Assembly (NCBI GenBank): GCA_003280185.1
Contig: QCFP01000020.1
Location: forward strand, 1 to 12,465
From: Prochlorococcus sp. AG-363-L02
GTDB lineage: Bacteria; Cyanobacteriota; Cyanobacteriia; PCC-6307; Cyanobiaceae
Direction: 5' to 3'
Length of the DNA stretch: 12,465 nt
Shown: piece after piece, positions 1 to 7,388 of the stretch
Layout of the letters: each line of letters opens with the position of its first letter
Position numbering within the stretch: the first letter of the stretch is position 1
Notes under the pieces: generated by a model
Database searches by the model: none
Told to the model about the DNA's origin: nothing
Seen by the model: only the letters and a program-made list of their open reading frames with translations
Translations under genes and position numbers: made by a program

Positions 1-99
1 CAAACCTCCATGACATACATCATCAAACCCTTCAATCCCTGTAGGGAGCTTTTGCACCTGCATTTGAGATGCAGGTGCATTGTTGGTCTTTGAATCCAT
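1..99 (-). CDS. kaiC: KaiC circadian clock ATPase/kinase, N-terminal fragment
   Basis: Only the first 33 codons lie in the window; the gene runs off the left edge. The frame opens with ATG at 99 and reads MDSKTN..., then QKLPTGIEGFDDVCHGGL, the conserved lead-in to the first KaiC (RecA-like) ATPase domain; the Walker A motif would follow outside the window. KaiC is the autophosphorylating hexamer at the core of the cyanobacterial clock. It lies 105 bases downstream of kaiB on the same strand, the usual kaiBC order. No strong Shine-Dalgarno precedes the ATG. A second in-frame ATG at 63 (Met13) could start a form 12 residues shorter, and it opens the second arm of a perfect hairpin at 53-79. 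A weak promoter-like pair (TTGATC at 141-136, 17-base spacer, TATTTA at 118-113) lies upstream, but it is too poor to call. Confidence 0.93.
   Translation of the reverse strand, partial: MDSKTNNAPASQMQVQKLPTGIEGFDDVCHGGL
53..79 (-). promoter_or_regulatory. Perfect 11-bp hairpin inside the start of kaiC
   Basis: In the kaiC mRNA the arms TGCACCTGCAT (79-69) and ATGCAGGTGCA (63-53) are exact reverse complements around a 5-base loop CTCAA. The structure covers nucleotides 21-47 of the coding sequence, within or next to the ribosome footprint at initiation, and includes a second in-frame ATG. The complementarity is seen directly. A role in kaiC translation or mRNA stability is inference. Confidence 0.5.
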
Positions 100-204
100 A
101 ACTGCTTTGCTCTAAATAAACGCTAGTAAAAAACAGATCAATAGCCCCCTCTCCACCGTGAGCCTTAAGAATCTGATGGTGCTATGTGCTCATCTCCAGA
201 CCAA

Positions 205-525
205 TCATGACGAATTCCCAGCAAAATCCTCTTCAGACAACTCTTCATAGAGCAAATCTAGTCCTATAAGAACCCTCTCTCGATCTGAAAGGTCTCCAAT
301 AATCCTTCTTACAGGAGGTGGGAGAATCTTTGCGAGTGTCGGAGTTGCAAGAATCTTATCCTCCTCAGCTAATTGAGGATTCTTCAATACATCAATTACC
401 TTTAATGCATATACACCTCGAAAATCTGTTTCCAGAATGTCACGAAGGGTTTTCAAGGCACGCATTGAATTGGGGGTATTCCCGGCCACATAAAGCTTCA
501 GGATGTATGTCTTAAGCGCACTCAT
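205..525 (-). CDS. kaiB: Circadian clock protein KaiB
   Basis: This is a 106-residue thioredoxin-like, fold-switching clock protein that binds phosphorylated KaiC. The sequence is nearly the cyanobacterial consensus: [16 protein letters not shown] at the N terminus, then [40 protein letters not shown], and an acidic tail [11 protein letters not shown]. The length fits the family (about 102-108). I chose the ATG at 525 (MSALKTYI...); a TTG two codons upstream at 531 is possible, but family members normally begin close to KTYILKLY. kaiC follows on the same strand after 105 bases, so kaiBC are probably co-transcribed. The upstream neighbour is rplU, divergently transcribed, with no kaiA between. 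In organisms with KaiA, KaiB sequesters it; without it the KaiBC pair is thought to act as an hourglass-like timer. Confidence 0.97.
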   Translation of the reverse strand: MSALKTYILKLYVAGNTPNSMRALKTLRDILETDFRGVYALKVIDVLKNPQLAEEDKILATPTLAKILPPPVRRIIGDLSDRERVLIGLDLLYEELSEEDFAGNSS

Positions 526-800
526 AACCAAAAGATTGATTCTTGAAAGGACAAAACAAGGGGCATTCTTTCTTTAACCAACCAATATCAAGCAAATGTT
601 AAAGGAAATTGCCCCTCATAATCGTTGAGCAATCCAATGATAAATGCCTTAACCAATTAAATCTTGACTGATTGACCCTTTAGACATGAAGATGGTTGAT
701 TGTAATTCGATTGCGATTCAGGCTTAATCGTTCCAATCTGGTTTTGAACCTATACCTCAGGTCAGGACAAATTTAACGAGCCTGGACGTGTCCCAATCCC
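526..800. other. Divergent intergenic region kaiB/rplU, no kaiA visible
   Basis: This 275-base spacer separates kaiB (minus) from rplU (plus) and must hold promoters for both. I read all three minus-strand frames looking for the end of a kaiA gene. Each is broken by stops, and the longest stop-free stretch, about 28 codons around 775-685, shows no KaiA C-terminal motif. I could not fix a convincing promoter for either gene. In Synechococcus-type genomes kaiA lies upstream of kaiB in this neighbourhood, so its absence here is informative about lineage. Confidence 0.6.
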
Positions 801-1175
801 ATGGCAAACAAACCAACACCAAAAACAAAGGAGCAGAAAGAACTGCCCTACGTCATAGTCGAATCCTCAGGGAAACAGTTTTGGCTCCAATCCAATCGCT
901 ATTACGACATTGATAGGATTCAGGCCAAAGTAGATGAAAAAATCACCTTGAAGAATGTTTTACTTTTAAAAAATGGCAAGGAAGCCACTATTGGGAAACC
1001 TTACGTTGAAGGAGCGACCGTCGAGCTCAAAGTGTTGGCCCATATAAGAGGACAAAAAATAATTGTCTATAAAATGCGCCCAAAAAAGAAAACACGTCGC
1101 AAGAATGGGCACCGCCAAGAACTTACTAGAGTTATGGTTGAATCAATCTCTCTTGCTGGAAAGGTAATCAGCTAA
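801..1175 (+). CDS. rplU: 50S ribosomal protein L21
   Basis: This 124-residue large-subunit protein binds 23S rRNA. The core [22 protein letters not shown] matches the L21 N-terminal region. It is followed by [22 protein letters not shown] and the basic RNA-binding tail [18 protein letters not shown]. Bacterial L21 is usually about 103 residues; the excess is a polar Lys-rich N-terminal extension of about 15 residues ([13 protein letters not shown]). The start is ATG at 801; no clear Shine-Dalgarno is visible. rpmA follows 40 bases downstream on the same strand in the classic rplU-rpmA operon. Confidence 0.97.
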   Translation: MANKPTPKTKEQKELPYVIVESSGKQFWLQSNRYYDIDRIQAKVDEKITLKNVLLLKNGKEATIGKPYVEGATVELKVLAHIRGQKIIVYKMRPKKKTRRKNGHRQELTRVMVESISLAGKVIS

Positions 1176-1215
1176 CTCCTTCCCTTCTAAACCTAAACCC
1201 TACCTCTTTAATCAC

Positions 1216-1482
1216 ATGGCTCATAAAAAAGGAACTGGCTCTACCCGTAATGGAAGAGACTCAAATTCAAAACGTCTTGGTGTAAAAGCTTTTGGTGGAG
1301 AATCAGTGACTGCTGGTTCAATCCTGATCCGCCAGCGTGGTACCTCAGTCCTCCCAGGAATAAATGTAGGGAAAGGGAAAGACGACACCTTGTTCGCTCT
1401 TACTGATGGTGTGGTTAATTTTGAAACCATTAAACGTGGGCTTCGCAACAGAAAAAGAATAAACATTGCCACAGCCGGCTAA
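1216..1482 (+). CDS. rpmA: 50S ribosomal protein L27
   Basis: This 88-residue large-subunit protein reaches its flexible N terminus toward the peptidyl transferase centre. Hallmarks are [20 protein letters not shown], then [20 protein letters not shown] and [20 protein letters not shown]. The N terminus begins directly at the conserved AHKK segment, without the cleavable extension seen in Firmicutes. Length and start (ATG at 1216) agree with the family. It is the last gene of the rplU-rpmA unit; the next gene is on the opposite strand and ends 73 bases beyond it. I could not recognise a clear intrinsic terminator in that A/T-rich convergent gap. Confidence 0.98.
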   Translation: MAHKKGTGSTRNGRDSNSKRLGVKAFGGESVTAGSILIRQRGTSVLPGINVGKGKDDTLFALTDGVVNFETIKRGLRNRKRINIATAG

Positions 1483-1555
1483 AGGCCAAGTTATTTTTTG
1501 AAAGCTTAAAAGTTTTTGTTTGATTTACTTTCTCTAATCCAGTAATGTGCTGTTG

Positions 1556-2311
1556 CTAAATTAAGGGTTTATAAGTACGTGCTGTAATTAGTAGCGGGTG
1601 AAAAACCTCTAGGAAATTCTTCTGAAGAGTATTGAAGAATCCTTCAATCAACTCTTCGTCGTCAAAGTGAAATGGATATTCCCCACTAAATCCCTTAAAG
1701 AAATACCAATTAAGTAACGCTATAGAACCTTTATTCATGCGCTCTAAAAAGCAAAGCAACTGACTAGATGGATCTGGCAAATGTTCAAGCACATCTAAAC
1801 AGACAACAAAATCAAAGCGAACGTTTCCTGTGCTATTTAAATCTCTATGGAAAGAGATCTTGCTATCTAATGCGAGTGCTTTCGCTCGTTGCTCTACAAA
1901 GGATCGGTTTTGAGGGTTTATGTCCACAAAGCAGACATGATCAACTTGATCCAAAGCGGCAGCAAATAAGGCATGCGTGCCAATCCCTCCGCCAAAATCC
2001 AAGACATTCCCTCGAGAGAACATCTTTAAGAGTTTCAAGGTGTCAGCTATGTATTCTGCACTCCCTAAATGCCATGAAGCCAGATCCAACAAATGCGCTG
2101 TGCCCACACCCTCCTCATAAAAACTAGTGGGATCTGTTAATTCTGAAGTTTTAGGGTGCAGAGCCGCTAATTCCTCTGAACCTTTAAGCAAAAGATTATT
2201 TATATCATTTATAGTTGTCTTCAGGTATTTAGCTAAATGTAATTTGAGATCTAAGCCAGTTTTCAAGAATTCTCTAAGGTCAGAATCAACCTCTTCAAAA
2301 GGCATATTCAT
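1556..2311 (-). CDS. Class I SAM-dependent methyltransferase, substrate unknown
   Basis: The 251-residue reading from ATG 2311 has a Rossmann-type methyltransferase domain in its middle. Motif I is VLDFGGGIGTH (about 103-113), the acidic end of strand beta-2 is CFVDIN (about 127-132), and the post-I region FDFVVCLDVLEHLPDP (about 166-181) carries the DxLEHLPDP signature common in Methyltransf_11/25-like enzymes. The first 100 residues form a helical region without a motif I know; the C-terminal part is rich in aromatic residues (NWYFFKGFSGEYPFHF). It is cytoplasmic with no signal or TM segment. The start is uncertain: ATG at 2311, ATG at 2305 or TTG at 2335 are all in frame and none has a good Shine-Dalgarno. 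It stands alone, convergent with rpmA and divergent from truB, so context does not give the substrate. Confidence 0.8.
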   Translation of the reverse strand: MNMPFEEVDSDLREFLKTGLDLKLHLAKYLKTTINDINNLLLKGSEELAALHPKTSELTDPTSFYEEGVGTAHLLDLASWHLGSAEYIADTLKLLKMFSRGNVLDFGGGIGTHALFAAALDQVDHVCFVDINPQNRSFVEQRAKALALDSKISFHRDLNSTGNVRFDFVVCLDVLEHLPDPSSQLLCFLERMNKGSIALLNWYFFKGFSGEYPFHFDDEELIEGFFNTLQKNFLEVFHPLLITARTYKPLI

Positions 2312-2387
2312 GAATCTAATCCAACTGATAAACAACTTAGAATGTAATTAAGAGTAATGCGAGAAAAAAACTAGTTCCACCAACATG

Positions 2388-2393
2388 AAGGAG
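2388..2393 (+). promoter_or_regulatory. Strong ribosome binding site fixing the TTG start of truB
   Basis: AAGGAG at 2388-2393 is followed by a 7-base spacer and the TTG at 2401. The nearby ATG at 2385 is not in the truB frame, so this site decides in favour of TTG as the start. Confidence 0.8.
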
Positions 2394-2400
2394 TCACAAA

Positions 2401-3327
2401 TTGAAAGAGCCTTTCGGTTTCCTAAACATTAACAAGCCAGCAGGCATAACATCTCATGGATGCGTAAGTCGCATAAGGCATATTTTGGGAATTAAGCGTG
2501 TTGGCCATGGAGGAACACTCGATCCAGAAGTAACAGGTGTTCTTCCAATAGCTGTAGGTAAAGCAACTAGGCTTCTTCCCTACTTACCAGGAGAGAAAAC
2601 TTATCAAGGGGAAATTCAATTAGGAAGAAAAACAACAACTGATGACATGAGTGGAGAGCTTATAGACCAAACAGATTGGCCTATATTGGATAGTCAGCTG
2701 TTAGAGAAATATTTAAATAATTTTTGTGGTTCAATCCAGCAAAAACCACCTCAATTCTCAAGCGTTCATATAGAAGGTAAACGTGCTCATGAAATAGCAA
2801 GATCAGGTAAATATATGGAGCTAAGTGCAAGAGATGTCACTATCCATTCATTAAACCTAATCAACTGGAGCCAAGATAAAGGGCTTCTAGAAGTATTCAT
2901 ACATTGTTCATCCGGTACATACATTCGTTCCCTTGCAAGAGACCTAGGAGAACTCATCCAATGTCATGGTTGTCTATCAAGACTTCAACGCATACAAGCA
3001 TTAGGATTACATATATCGCAATCAATTGAGCTCCCAGAGAAAGGAGATTTATTAATAGAATTGTATAAAAAGTTAATTCCACCAATCGAGTTGTTCGGCC
3101 ATATGCAACGGGTCAAGTTAACTAGAGAGCAAAATAATGATTGGATGAATGGAAGAGAAACTTCTACTACAAAAAGACAAGTGGAAGAGGCCCCAAAACA
3201 AGACAATCTCAATCAAGGTAAGAGCTCATCAATCATTGTTCTTGATCCCATGAATGATGTTATTGGGATAGGAACATTAGAAGAATCAGCTATACTTAAA
3301 CCAAAAATAGTTTTCAACGCCAAATAA
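2401..3327 (+). CDS. truB: tRNA pseudouridine(55) synthase
   Basis: TruB isomerises U55 to pseudouridine in the T-loop of most tRNAs. The protein has 308 residues, a normal length. Motifs in order are FGFLNINKPAGITSHGCVSR (5-24), GHGGTLDPEVTGVLPIAVGKATR (35-57) with catalytic Asp41, EKTYQGEIQLGRKTTTDD (65-82), KPPQFSSVHIEGKRAHEIAR (115-134) and SSGTYIRSLARDLG (170-183). The C-terminal part (about 215-308) is more variable and has a polar Gln/Lys-rich stretch around 255-275. The start codon is TTG, supported by the AAGGAG seven bases upstream and by the family's N-terminal sequence beginning there. It is divergent from the methyltransferase gene and convergent with the NagB-family gene, so it is probably monocistronic. 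Confidence 0.97.
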   Translation: MKEPFGFLNINKPAGITSHGCVSRIRHILGIKRVGHGGTLDPEVTGVLPIAVGKATRLLPYLPGEKTYQGEIQLGRKTTTDDMSGELIDQTDWPILDSQLLEKYLNNFCGSIQQKPPQFSSVHIEGKRAHEIARSGKYMELSARDVTIHSLNLINWSQDKGLLEVFIHCSSGTYIRSLARDLGELIQCHGCLSRLQRIQALGLHISQSIELPEKGDLLIELYKKLIPPIELFGHMQRVKLTREQNNDWMNGRETSTTKRQVEEAPKQDNLNQGKSSSIIVLDPMNDVIGIGTLEESAILKPKIVFNAK

Positions 3328-3378
3328 TCCTGGATCAAAATTCAGTCAGATTTAATGAATTATCACTCGCCCACTTCA

Positions 3379-4170
3379 CTAAGGGTAATCCATAGCAGAT
3401 TTATCAGCCCACAAGTGAACATTATTGTGAACTTTTAACCAGCTAGCAGGGATCTCACCTATGGGCTCGGAGTGAAGCAAGGTTCTTAATATCTCTGCTT
3501 TATGTTCTCCAGTAACAACCAGATGGATCTCTTGCGAGGAGAGGATATCTGATATACCTAAAGTGATTGCTTTTAAAGGAACAGAAGTAATCCCACCTGA
3601 GAAATCCTTTACATTCTGCTGTCTTGTGGAAGCTGAAAGAGTAACCAAATGACAACCACTAGCAATATCGCATGGTGGTTCATTGAATCCAATATGCCCA
3701 TTTACTCCAAGCCCTAATAATTGCAGTCCTATCCCACCTGAAGATTTCAACAAACGAGAATAGTTATTTGCTTCCAAAATCAAATCTTTAGACATTCCAT
3801 TTGGCAAATGAACCTTGGACTGATCAAAACCTAAAGGCTCAGCCAAATTTCTTCTCATAAATGAACTAAAGCTATTAGGATGGCTTTTTTCTAAGCCTAC
3901 ATATTCATCAAGATTAAAACTACACCAACCACTTCTCATAGCATCAAGATCTGACTGCTTCCATGAGCTCAAACGAGAAACCAATTGTTTATAGATAGGC
4001 TCCATAGTTCTTCCTGTGGCAAGACCTATTGGCTTCTGGTTAGAGGAGGAAACCCTTAATCTCAATTTCTTCTCTAAAAGATTAACAAGCTCGTAAATCA
4101 AAGAGGTTTCATCTTTACTAACATGGGCCATGTAGGGCCAGGCAGCTTTTTCGTATTTGGATTTCTGCAT
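3379..4170 (-). CDS. nagB: Glucosamine-6-phosphate deaminase/isomerase family protein
   Basis: NagB converts glucosamine-6-phosphate to fructose-6-phosphate and ammonia; the wider family includes 6-phosphogluconolactonases. From ATG 4170 the protein has 263 residues. The phosphate-binding segment is GLATGRTMEPIY. It is followed by FNLDEYVGL, where the Asp corresponds to the proton-abstracting D72 of E. coli NagB, and by LGLGVNGHIGFNEP with the catalytic His and Glu. Then come TLGISDILSSQEI and LVVTGEHKAEIL. The DEYVGL and NGHIGFNEP motifs fit NagB better than lactonase. Asn replaces the E. coli D141, as in several other bacterial NagBs, so this is not evidence of inactivity. The start is uncertain: a TTG at 4191 would add seven residues and an internal ATG (MAHVSKDE) would remove thirteen. 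It lies 75 bases downstream of the SpoIID-family gene on the same strand, so the pair may share a transcript and a link to amino-sugar or wall recycling. Confidence 0.85.
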   Translation of the reverse strand: MQKSKYEKAAWPYMAHVSKDETSLIYELVNLLEKKLRLRVSSSNQKPIGLATGRTMEPIYKQLVSRLSSWKQSDLDAMRSGWCSFNLDEYVGLEKSHPNSFSSFMRRNLAEPLGFDQSKVHLPNGMSKDLILEANNYSRLLKSSGGIGLQLLGLGVNGHIGFNEPPCDIASGCHLVTLSASTRQQNVKDFSGGITSVPLKAITLGISDILSSQEIHLVVTGEHKAEILRTLLHSEPIGEIPASWLKVHNNVHLWADKSAMDYP

Positions 4171-4245
4171 TTCAATCGAAACAAGTCTCAAAAAAGATTT
4201 ACCATGATTTTTATTTGTGTATTAAATCAAACTTATTGAAGAATG

Positions 4246-5727
4246 CTACCTAATTCGTCTATAAGGAACCACTTGAACCCCTGTGTAGTAGTGCTTGAGA
4301 ATTTGTCTAAAAGTTAATCCTCTCTTGGCCAAGCCATAGGCCCCCCATTGACTCATTCCAACACCATGTCCAGCACCTAATCCACGAACATACAAGAAAG
4401 GTCTATTAGTTGAGACCTCTATTTTGGGCAACAATGAAGGTGGTGATGTAAATAGCGATGGGGGTGAGAGTGGAGGTGCCCCTAACGGTGGAAGTGAAGG
4501 TGGTTGGGACAAGGAATCAAAATCTTTTTGACCATCAAAACGAAAGCTATCCAAGTTATTTCTACTTGCTTGTGAGTTAATTGAATACATTGGTTTCTCA
4601 AGATTTTGCTGTGGAGCATAAGTTCTGAAAGCTCGCTTCGGATCCACTTGAGAATTTGAAAGTACATCCAAAAGATCATGCTTTTGAGGCTTGGAGTCAA
4701 GCATTTCAAAACGAACCAATGTGCTCTTAAGTCCTAAGCGTCGACGAAGCTCTTGACCAGTTATTGAGATTGTGCCCATCGGACCAATAACCAAAACCTT
4801 TTTGACTCTTCCTGTTAAACTTTGACGCTGAATCCTGATAGATTTTAGGCCATTAACCTCATGAAAAGCACGGCGCAAATATCTTGGAGTAAATGCCATT
4901 GACCATTTTCTTGAAGGACTCTGATCATCAAAATCTTTTACGCTAATTAAATAAGGTAACTGTTCTCGCCAAACATCACCACTTGGTTCTGTTACTCCTC
5001 CAGAACTACTATGAAAAACTGCATTTATAAGCTTTCCCTTATGAGCCAAAACTAATGTTCGAGTTGTTTTTGCTGCCTCTCTAGTGCTTTTCGTCTCAGC
5101 CTCAACCCCAAGATATACCTGATCTGACATAGTAGCTTGCACATCAAAAAAGTTTTTATTTGAAAACCTTTTTAATGCATATGTCCTTGCAGCAATAGCT
5201 TGCGCTTGCAAAGCATTCATCGGCCAAGCTTTAGGCATTTCACTACCAATAACACTTGCTAAGTAGCTCTCGATTCCTACATGATTCACTACAGTTAAAA
5301 GACCATTTTTTAAAATAATCCTCAAAGCCCCCTTATAACGTCGATTGCCGAACCACACCCCTCTTGGGTCAGTAGTCCTAATCGAAATAACCGACTGGTC
5401 ACCAAATCTCAAAGACTTTCTAGAAGAACCTGGAAAAATCGCTTCAAGTCGACCAGACCGTCTTCTCAAAGTCAATGAAACAGCTTGCCTTTCACCAGAA
5501 GAAATTCCTTCTATTAGCAATGGAATATCCCTATCCGCTCTAAATCTCAAATTTTTTGCTTGATCAAGCAAGACACGCATTATGGGCTCTTGAGCAGCAA
5601 AAGCTATCTGGACAGGAATAACTAGTGAACCCAATCCACCTATAAACAAAAAAAACAGAACCGGCAGGTGCCGAACCACAAAAAATTCTTTAAGAAGAAT
5701 CCCAGTGTGCCCATTTAAGGAGCGCAA
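4246..5727 (-). CDS. Exported SpoIID/LytB-domain protein (putative peptidoglycan lytic enzyme)
   Basis: The SpoIID family includes lytic transglycosylases that cleave denuded glycan strands; cyanobacterial members are poorly characterised. This 493-residue protein has an N-terminal hydrophobic segment (about 20-44) ending IAFAAQEP, a plausible signal-peptidase site. The core runs through IGSEMPKAWPMNALQAQAIAA (160-180), where Glu163 matches the catalytic Glu of SpoIID, and then VFHSSSGGVTE (237-247). A linker of about 26 residues rich in Pro, Ser and Leu (409-434) separates this from the conserved end GLGAGHGVGMSQWGAYGLAKRG (449-470). The frame opens with TTG at 5727; a GTG at codon 17 would give a more compact signal peptide (VVRHLPVLFFLF), so the true start is open. 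The rnz gene starts 53 bases away on the other strand; the NagB-family gene follows downstream. Confidence 0.9.
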   Translation of the reverse strand: MRSLNGHTGILLKEFFVVRHLPVLFFLFIGGLGSLVIPVQIAFAAQEPIMRVLLDQAKNLRFRADRDIPLLIEGISSGERQAVSLTLRRRSGRLEAIFPGSSRKSLRFGDQSVISIRTTDPRGVWFGNRRYKGALRIILKNGLLTVVNHVGIESYLASVIGSEMPKAWPMNALQAQAIAARTYALKRFSNKNFFDVQATMSDQVYLGVEAETKSTREAAKTTRTLVLAHKGKLINAVFHSSSGGVTEPSGDVWREQLPYLISVKDFDDQSPSRKWSMAFTPRYLRRAFHEVNGLKSIRIQRQSLTGRVKKVLVIGPMGTISITGQELRRRLGLKSTLVRFEMLDSKPQKHDLLDVLSNSQVDPKRAFRTYAPQQNLEKPMYSINSQASRNNLDSFRFDGQKDFDSLSQPPSLPPLGAPPLSPPSLFTSPPSLLPKIEVSTNRPFLYVRGLGAGHGVGMSQWGAYGLAKRGLTFRQILKHYYTGVQVVPYRRIR

Positions 5728-5780
5728 AGCCAGTCTTTTAATCTGTTACATGTCAGCATGAACATCTAATCAACAAGGCC

Positions 5781-6737
5781 TTGCAGGTCACATTCCTCGG
5801 CACTAGCTCTGGAGTCCCTACAAGGGCCCGGAATGTCTCATCAGTTGCACTGCGACTTGAGCAGCGTTCTGAGTTATGGCTTTTTGACTGTGGCGAAGGG
5901 ACTCAGCACCAATTTCTTAGAAGTGAACTTCGACTATCTCAACTCAGAAGAGTCTTTCTAACCCATATGCATGGTGATCATGTTTTTGGATTACCAGGCC
6001 TCCTAGCAAGCCTAGGGCTCGCTGGAAATAGTTCTGGAGTAGAACTATATGGTCCTGACCCACTGAAAAATTATCTTGATGCAGTACTTGAAAGCAGCTC
6101 AAGCAGGATTAGTTACCCCTTAGAAATACATAAAGTTCGAGAAGCAGCAGAAAAACAAAAAACTCTGTTTGAAGATAATGAAATCCTGGTTACTTGCATT
6201 CCACTCACTCATCGAGTGCCTGCTTACGCCTACAGAGTGCAGGAAAAAGATAAACCTGGGCGTTTTAATGTAAACCGAGCAAAAGAGCTGGCCATACCAC
6301 CAGGGCCAATATATGCAGCGCTAAAGAGAGGAGAGGAAGTCATCCTCGAGGATGGTCGAATTATTAAAGGAAAGGCCCTATGTGGCCCAACCCGTCCTGG
6401 GGTAAGCCTTGTTTACTGCACAGACACACTTTTCTGTACAAAAGCAATCGAGCTAGCAGAAGGAGCAGACCTTCTAATTCACGAAGCAACCTATGCCCAT
6501 TGCGATGCTGAACTGGCTTATAAACGGAAACATTCCACAAGTACCATGGCTGCTCAAACAGCTGCAGAAGCCGGAGTAAAGCAACTTATTCTCACTCATC
6601 TAAGCCCTAGATATGCACCAGGAAATGCAATTACACCTAATGAACTATTAAAAGAAGCACAAGCAATTTTCCCAAATACCCTCTTAGCAAAGGACTTTTT
6701 GCAAATTGACGTCAAAGCCCGCTGCAACAGTTCGTGA
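5781..6737 (+). CDS. rnz: Ribonuclease Z (tRNA 3' endonuclease)
   Basis: RNase Z is a metallo-beta-lactamase-fold endonuclease that trims tRNA 3' trailers. The 318-residue length fits the short bacterial form. The first residues [20 protein letters not shown] match the family start exactly, which fixes TTG at 5781 as initiation codon. Metal ligands are visible: [13 protein letters not shown] with the HxHxDH motif at 62-67, His144 in [12 protein letters not shown], Asp215 in VYCTDT, and His273 in [17 protein letters not shown] (234-240) and [15 protein letters not shown] (251-265) are further conserved blocks; [14 protein letters not shown] (35-48) is also typical. The Shine-Dalgarno is weak (AAGG only three bases before TTG). 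It is divergent from the SpoIID-family gene, and the pentapeptide-protein gene follows on the same strand. Confidence 0.97.
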   Translation: MQVTFLGTSSGVPTRARNVSSVALRLEQRSELWLFDCGEGTQHQFLRSELRLSQLRRVFLTHMHGDHVFGLPGLLASLGLAGNSSGVELYGPDPLKNYLDAVLESSSSRISYPLEIHKVREAAEKQKTLFEDNEILVTCIPLTHRVPAYAYRVQEKDKPGRFNVNRAKELAIPPGPIYAALKRGEEVILEDGRIIKGKALCGPTRPGVSLVYCTDTLFCTKAIELAEGADLLIHEATYAHCDAELAYKRKHSTSTMAAQTAAEAGVKQLILTHLSPRYAPGNAITPNELLKEAQAIFPNTLLAKDFLQIDVKARCNSS

Positions 6738-6811
6738 TTCCTAGTGAGCGGTCATCCCACGTCGTGAAAGAATGTGTGCGTGCGGTTTTCGGTCAGTTCC
6801 TGTCGTCCTCA

Positions 6812-7366
6812 ATGGCATCTCTAATTTCCTTCTTTCAACGCTCACTTGCAAAACTCCTAATACTGGTGCCAGTCATAGTTGGCCTCAGCATCAGCCCGAT
6901 GTCCGTAGGAGCTCTTTACCCAAGTGATCCTTCCTCAGTTGATGTACTCGATACAAGCCTTCGTGGTCAAAACCTTCAGAACACGGAGTATGTGAAATAC
7001 GACCTTTCTGGGAGGGACTTAAGCGAAGCTAATTTAAGTGGTTCTTTCTTCAGCGTATCCAACCTGCAAAATGCAAATCTCAGTGGAGCAAACCTCCAGA
7101 ACGTAATTGCATATGCAACCAGGTTCGACAACGCTGATTTATCAGAAGCCAACTTCACTGGTGCTGATCTATTGAAAAGCTTTTTCAATGGAGCAGTTAT
7201 TGATGGCGCTGACTTCAGTGATGCAGTGCTGGACTTAGATCAACAAAAAGCTCTCTGCCAAAGAGCCAGTGGCAAAACCTTTGATAGTTTGCAGTGCAGC
7301 TCTGTCACTGAGAGTTATGTACCCTCATCTGAAGTAGAAAACAAATTCAACCCTGGGGTTGGATAA
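6812..7366 (+). CDS. Exported pentapeptide-repeat protein, probably thylakoid-lumenal or periplasmic
   Basis: From ATG 6812 this is 184 residues. The N terminus (MASLISFFQRSLAKLLILVP, hydrophobic to about 30) looks like a signal peptide cleaved near SVGA-LYPSD. Residues 50-140 form a run of pentapeptide repeats of the A(D/N)Lxx type, such as LSEANLSGS, LQNANLSGANLQN, FDNADLSEANFTGADL and IDGADFSDAVL, predicted to fold as a right-handed quadrilateral beta-helix. The segment DLDQQKALCQRASGKTFDSLQC (141-162) is the closing motif of cyanobacterial and plastid lumenal pentapeptide proteins, with two cysteines that may pair. The biochemical role of this group is not established. A longer frame opens at GTG 6734, overlapping the rnz stop as GTGA, but its extra 26 residues would precede the signal peptide, so I prefer 6812. 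It is probably co-transcribed with rnz; the 7389-7436 hairpin lies just downstream. Confidence 0.85.
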   Translation: MASLISFFQRSLAKLLILVPVIVGLSISPMSVGALYPSDPSSVDVLDTSLRGQNLQNTEYVKYDLSGRDLSEANLSGSFFSVSNLQNANLSGANLQNVIAYATRFDNADLSEANFTGADLLKSFFNGAVIDGADFSDAVLDLDQQKALCQRASGKTFDSLQCSSVTESYVPSSEVENKFNPGVG

Positions 7367-7388
7367 AAAACTGAAACCAACCTCAAAT

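Noticed and set aside
113..141. Promoter-like pair TTGATC-17-TATTTA before kaiC
   Set aside because: The -10 match is only three of six and kaiC can be read from the kaiB transcript; not strong enough to list.
685..775. Stop-free minus-strand stretch in the kaiB/rplU spacer as a kaiA remnant
   Set aside because: Its translation contains no recognisable KaiA C-terminal motif; the faint resemblance (a tyrosine/arginine-rich stretch) is no better than chance.
3328..3378. Gap between convergent truB and the NagB-family gene searched for a terminator
   Set aside because: No inverted repeat with a T-tract was found by eye.
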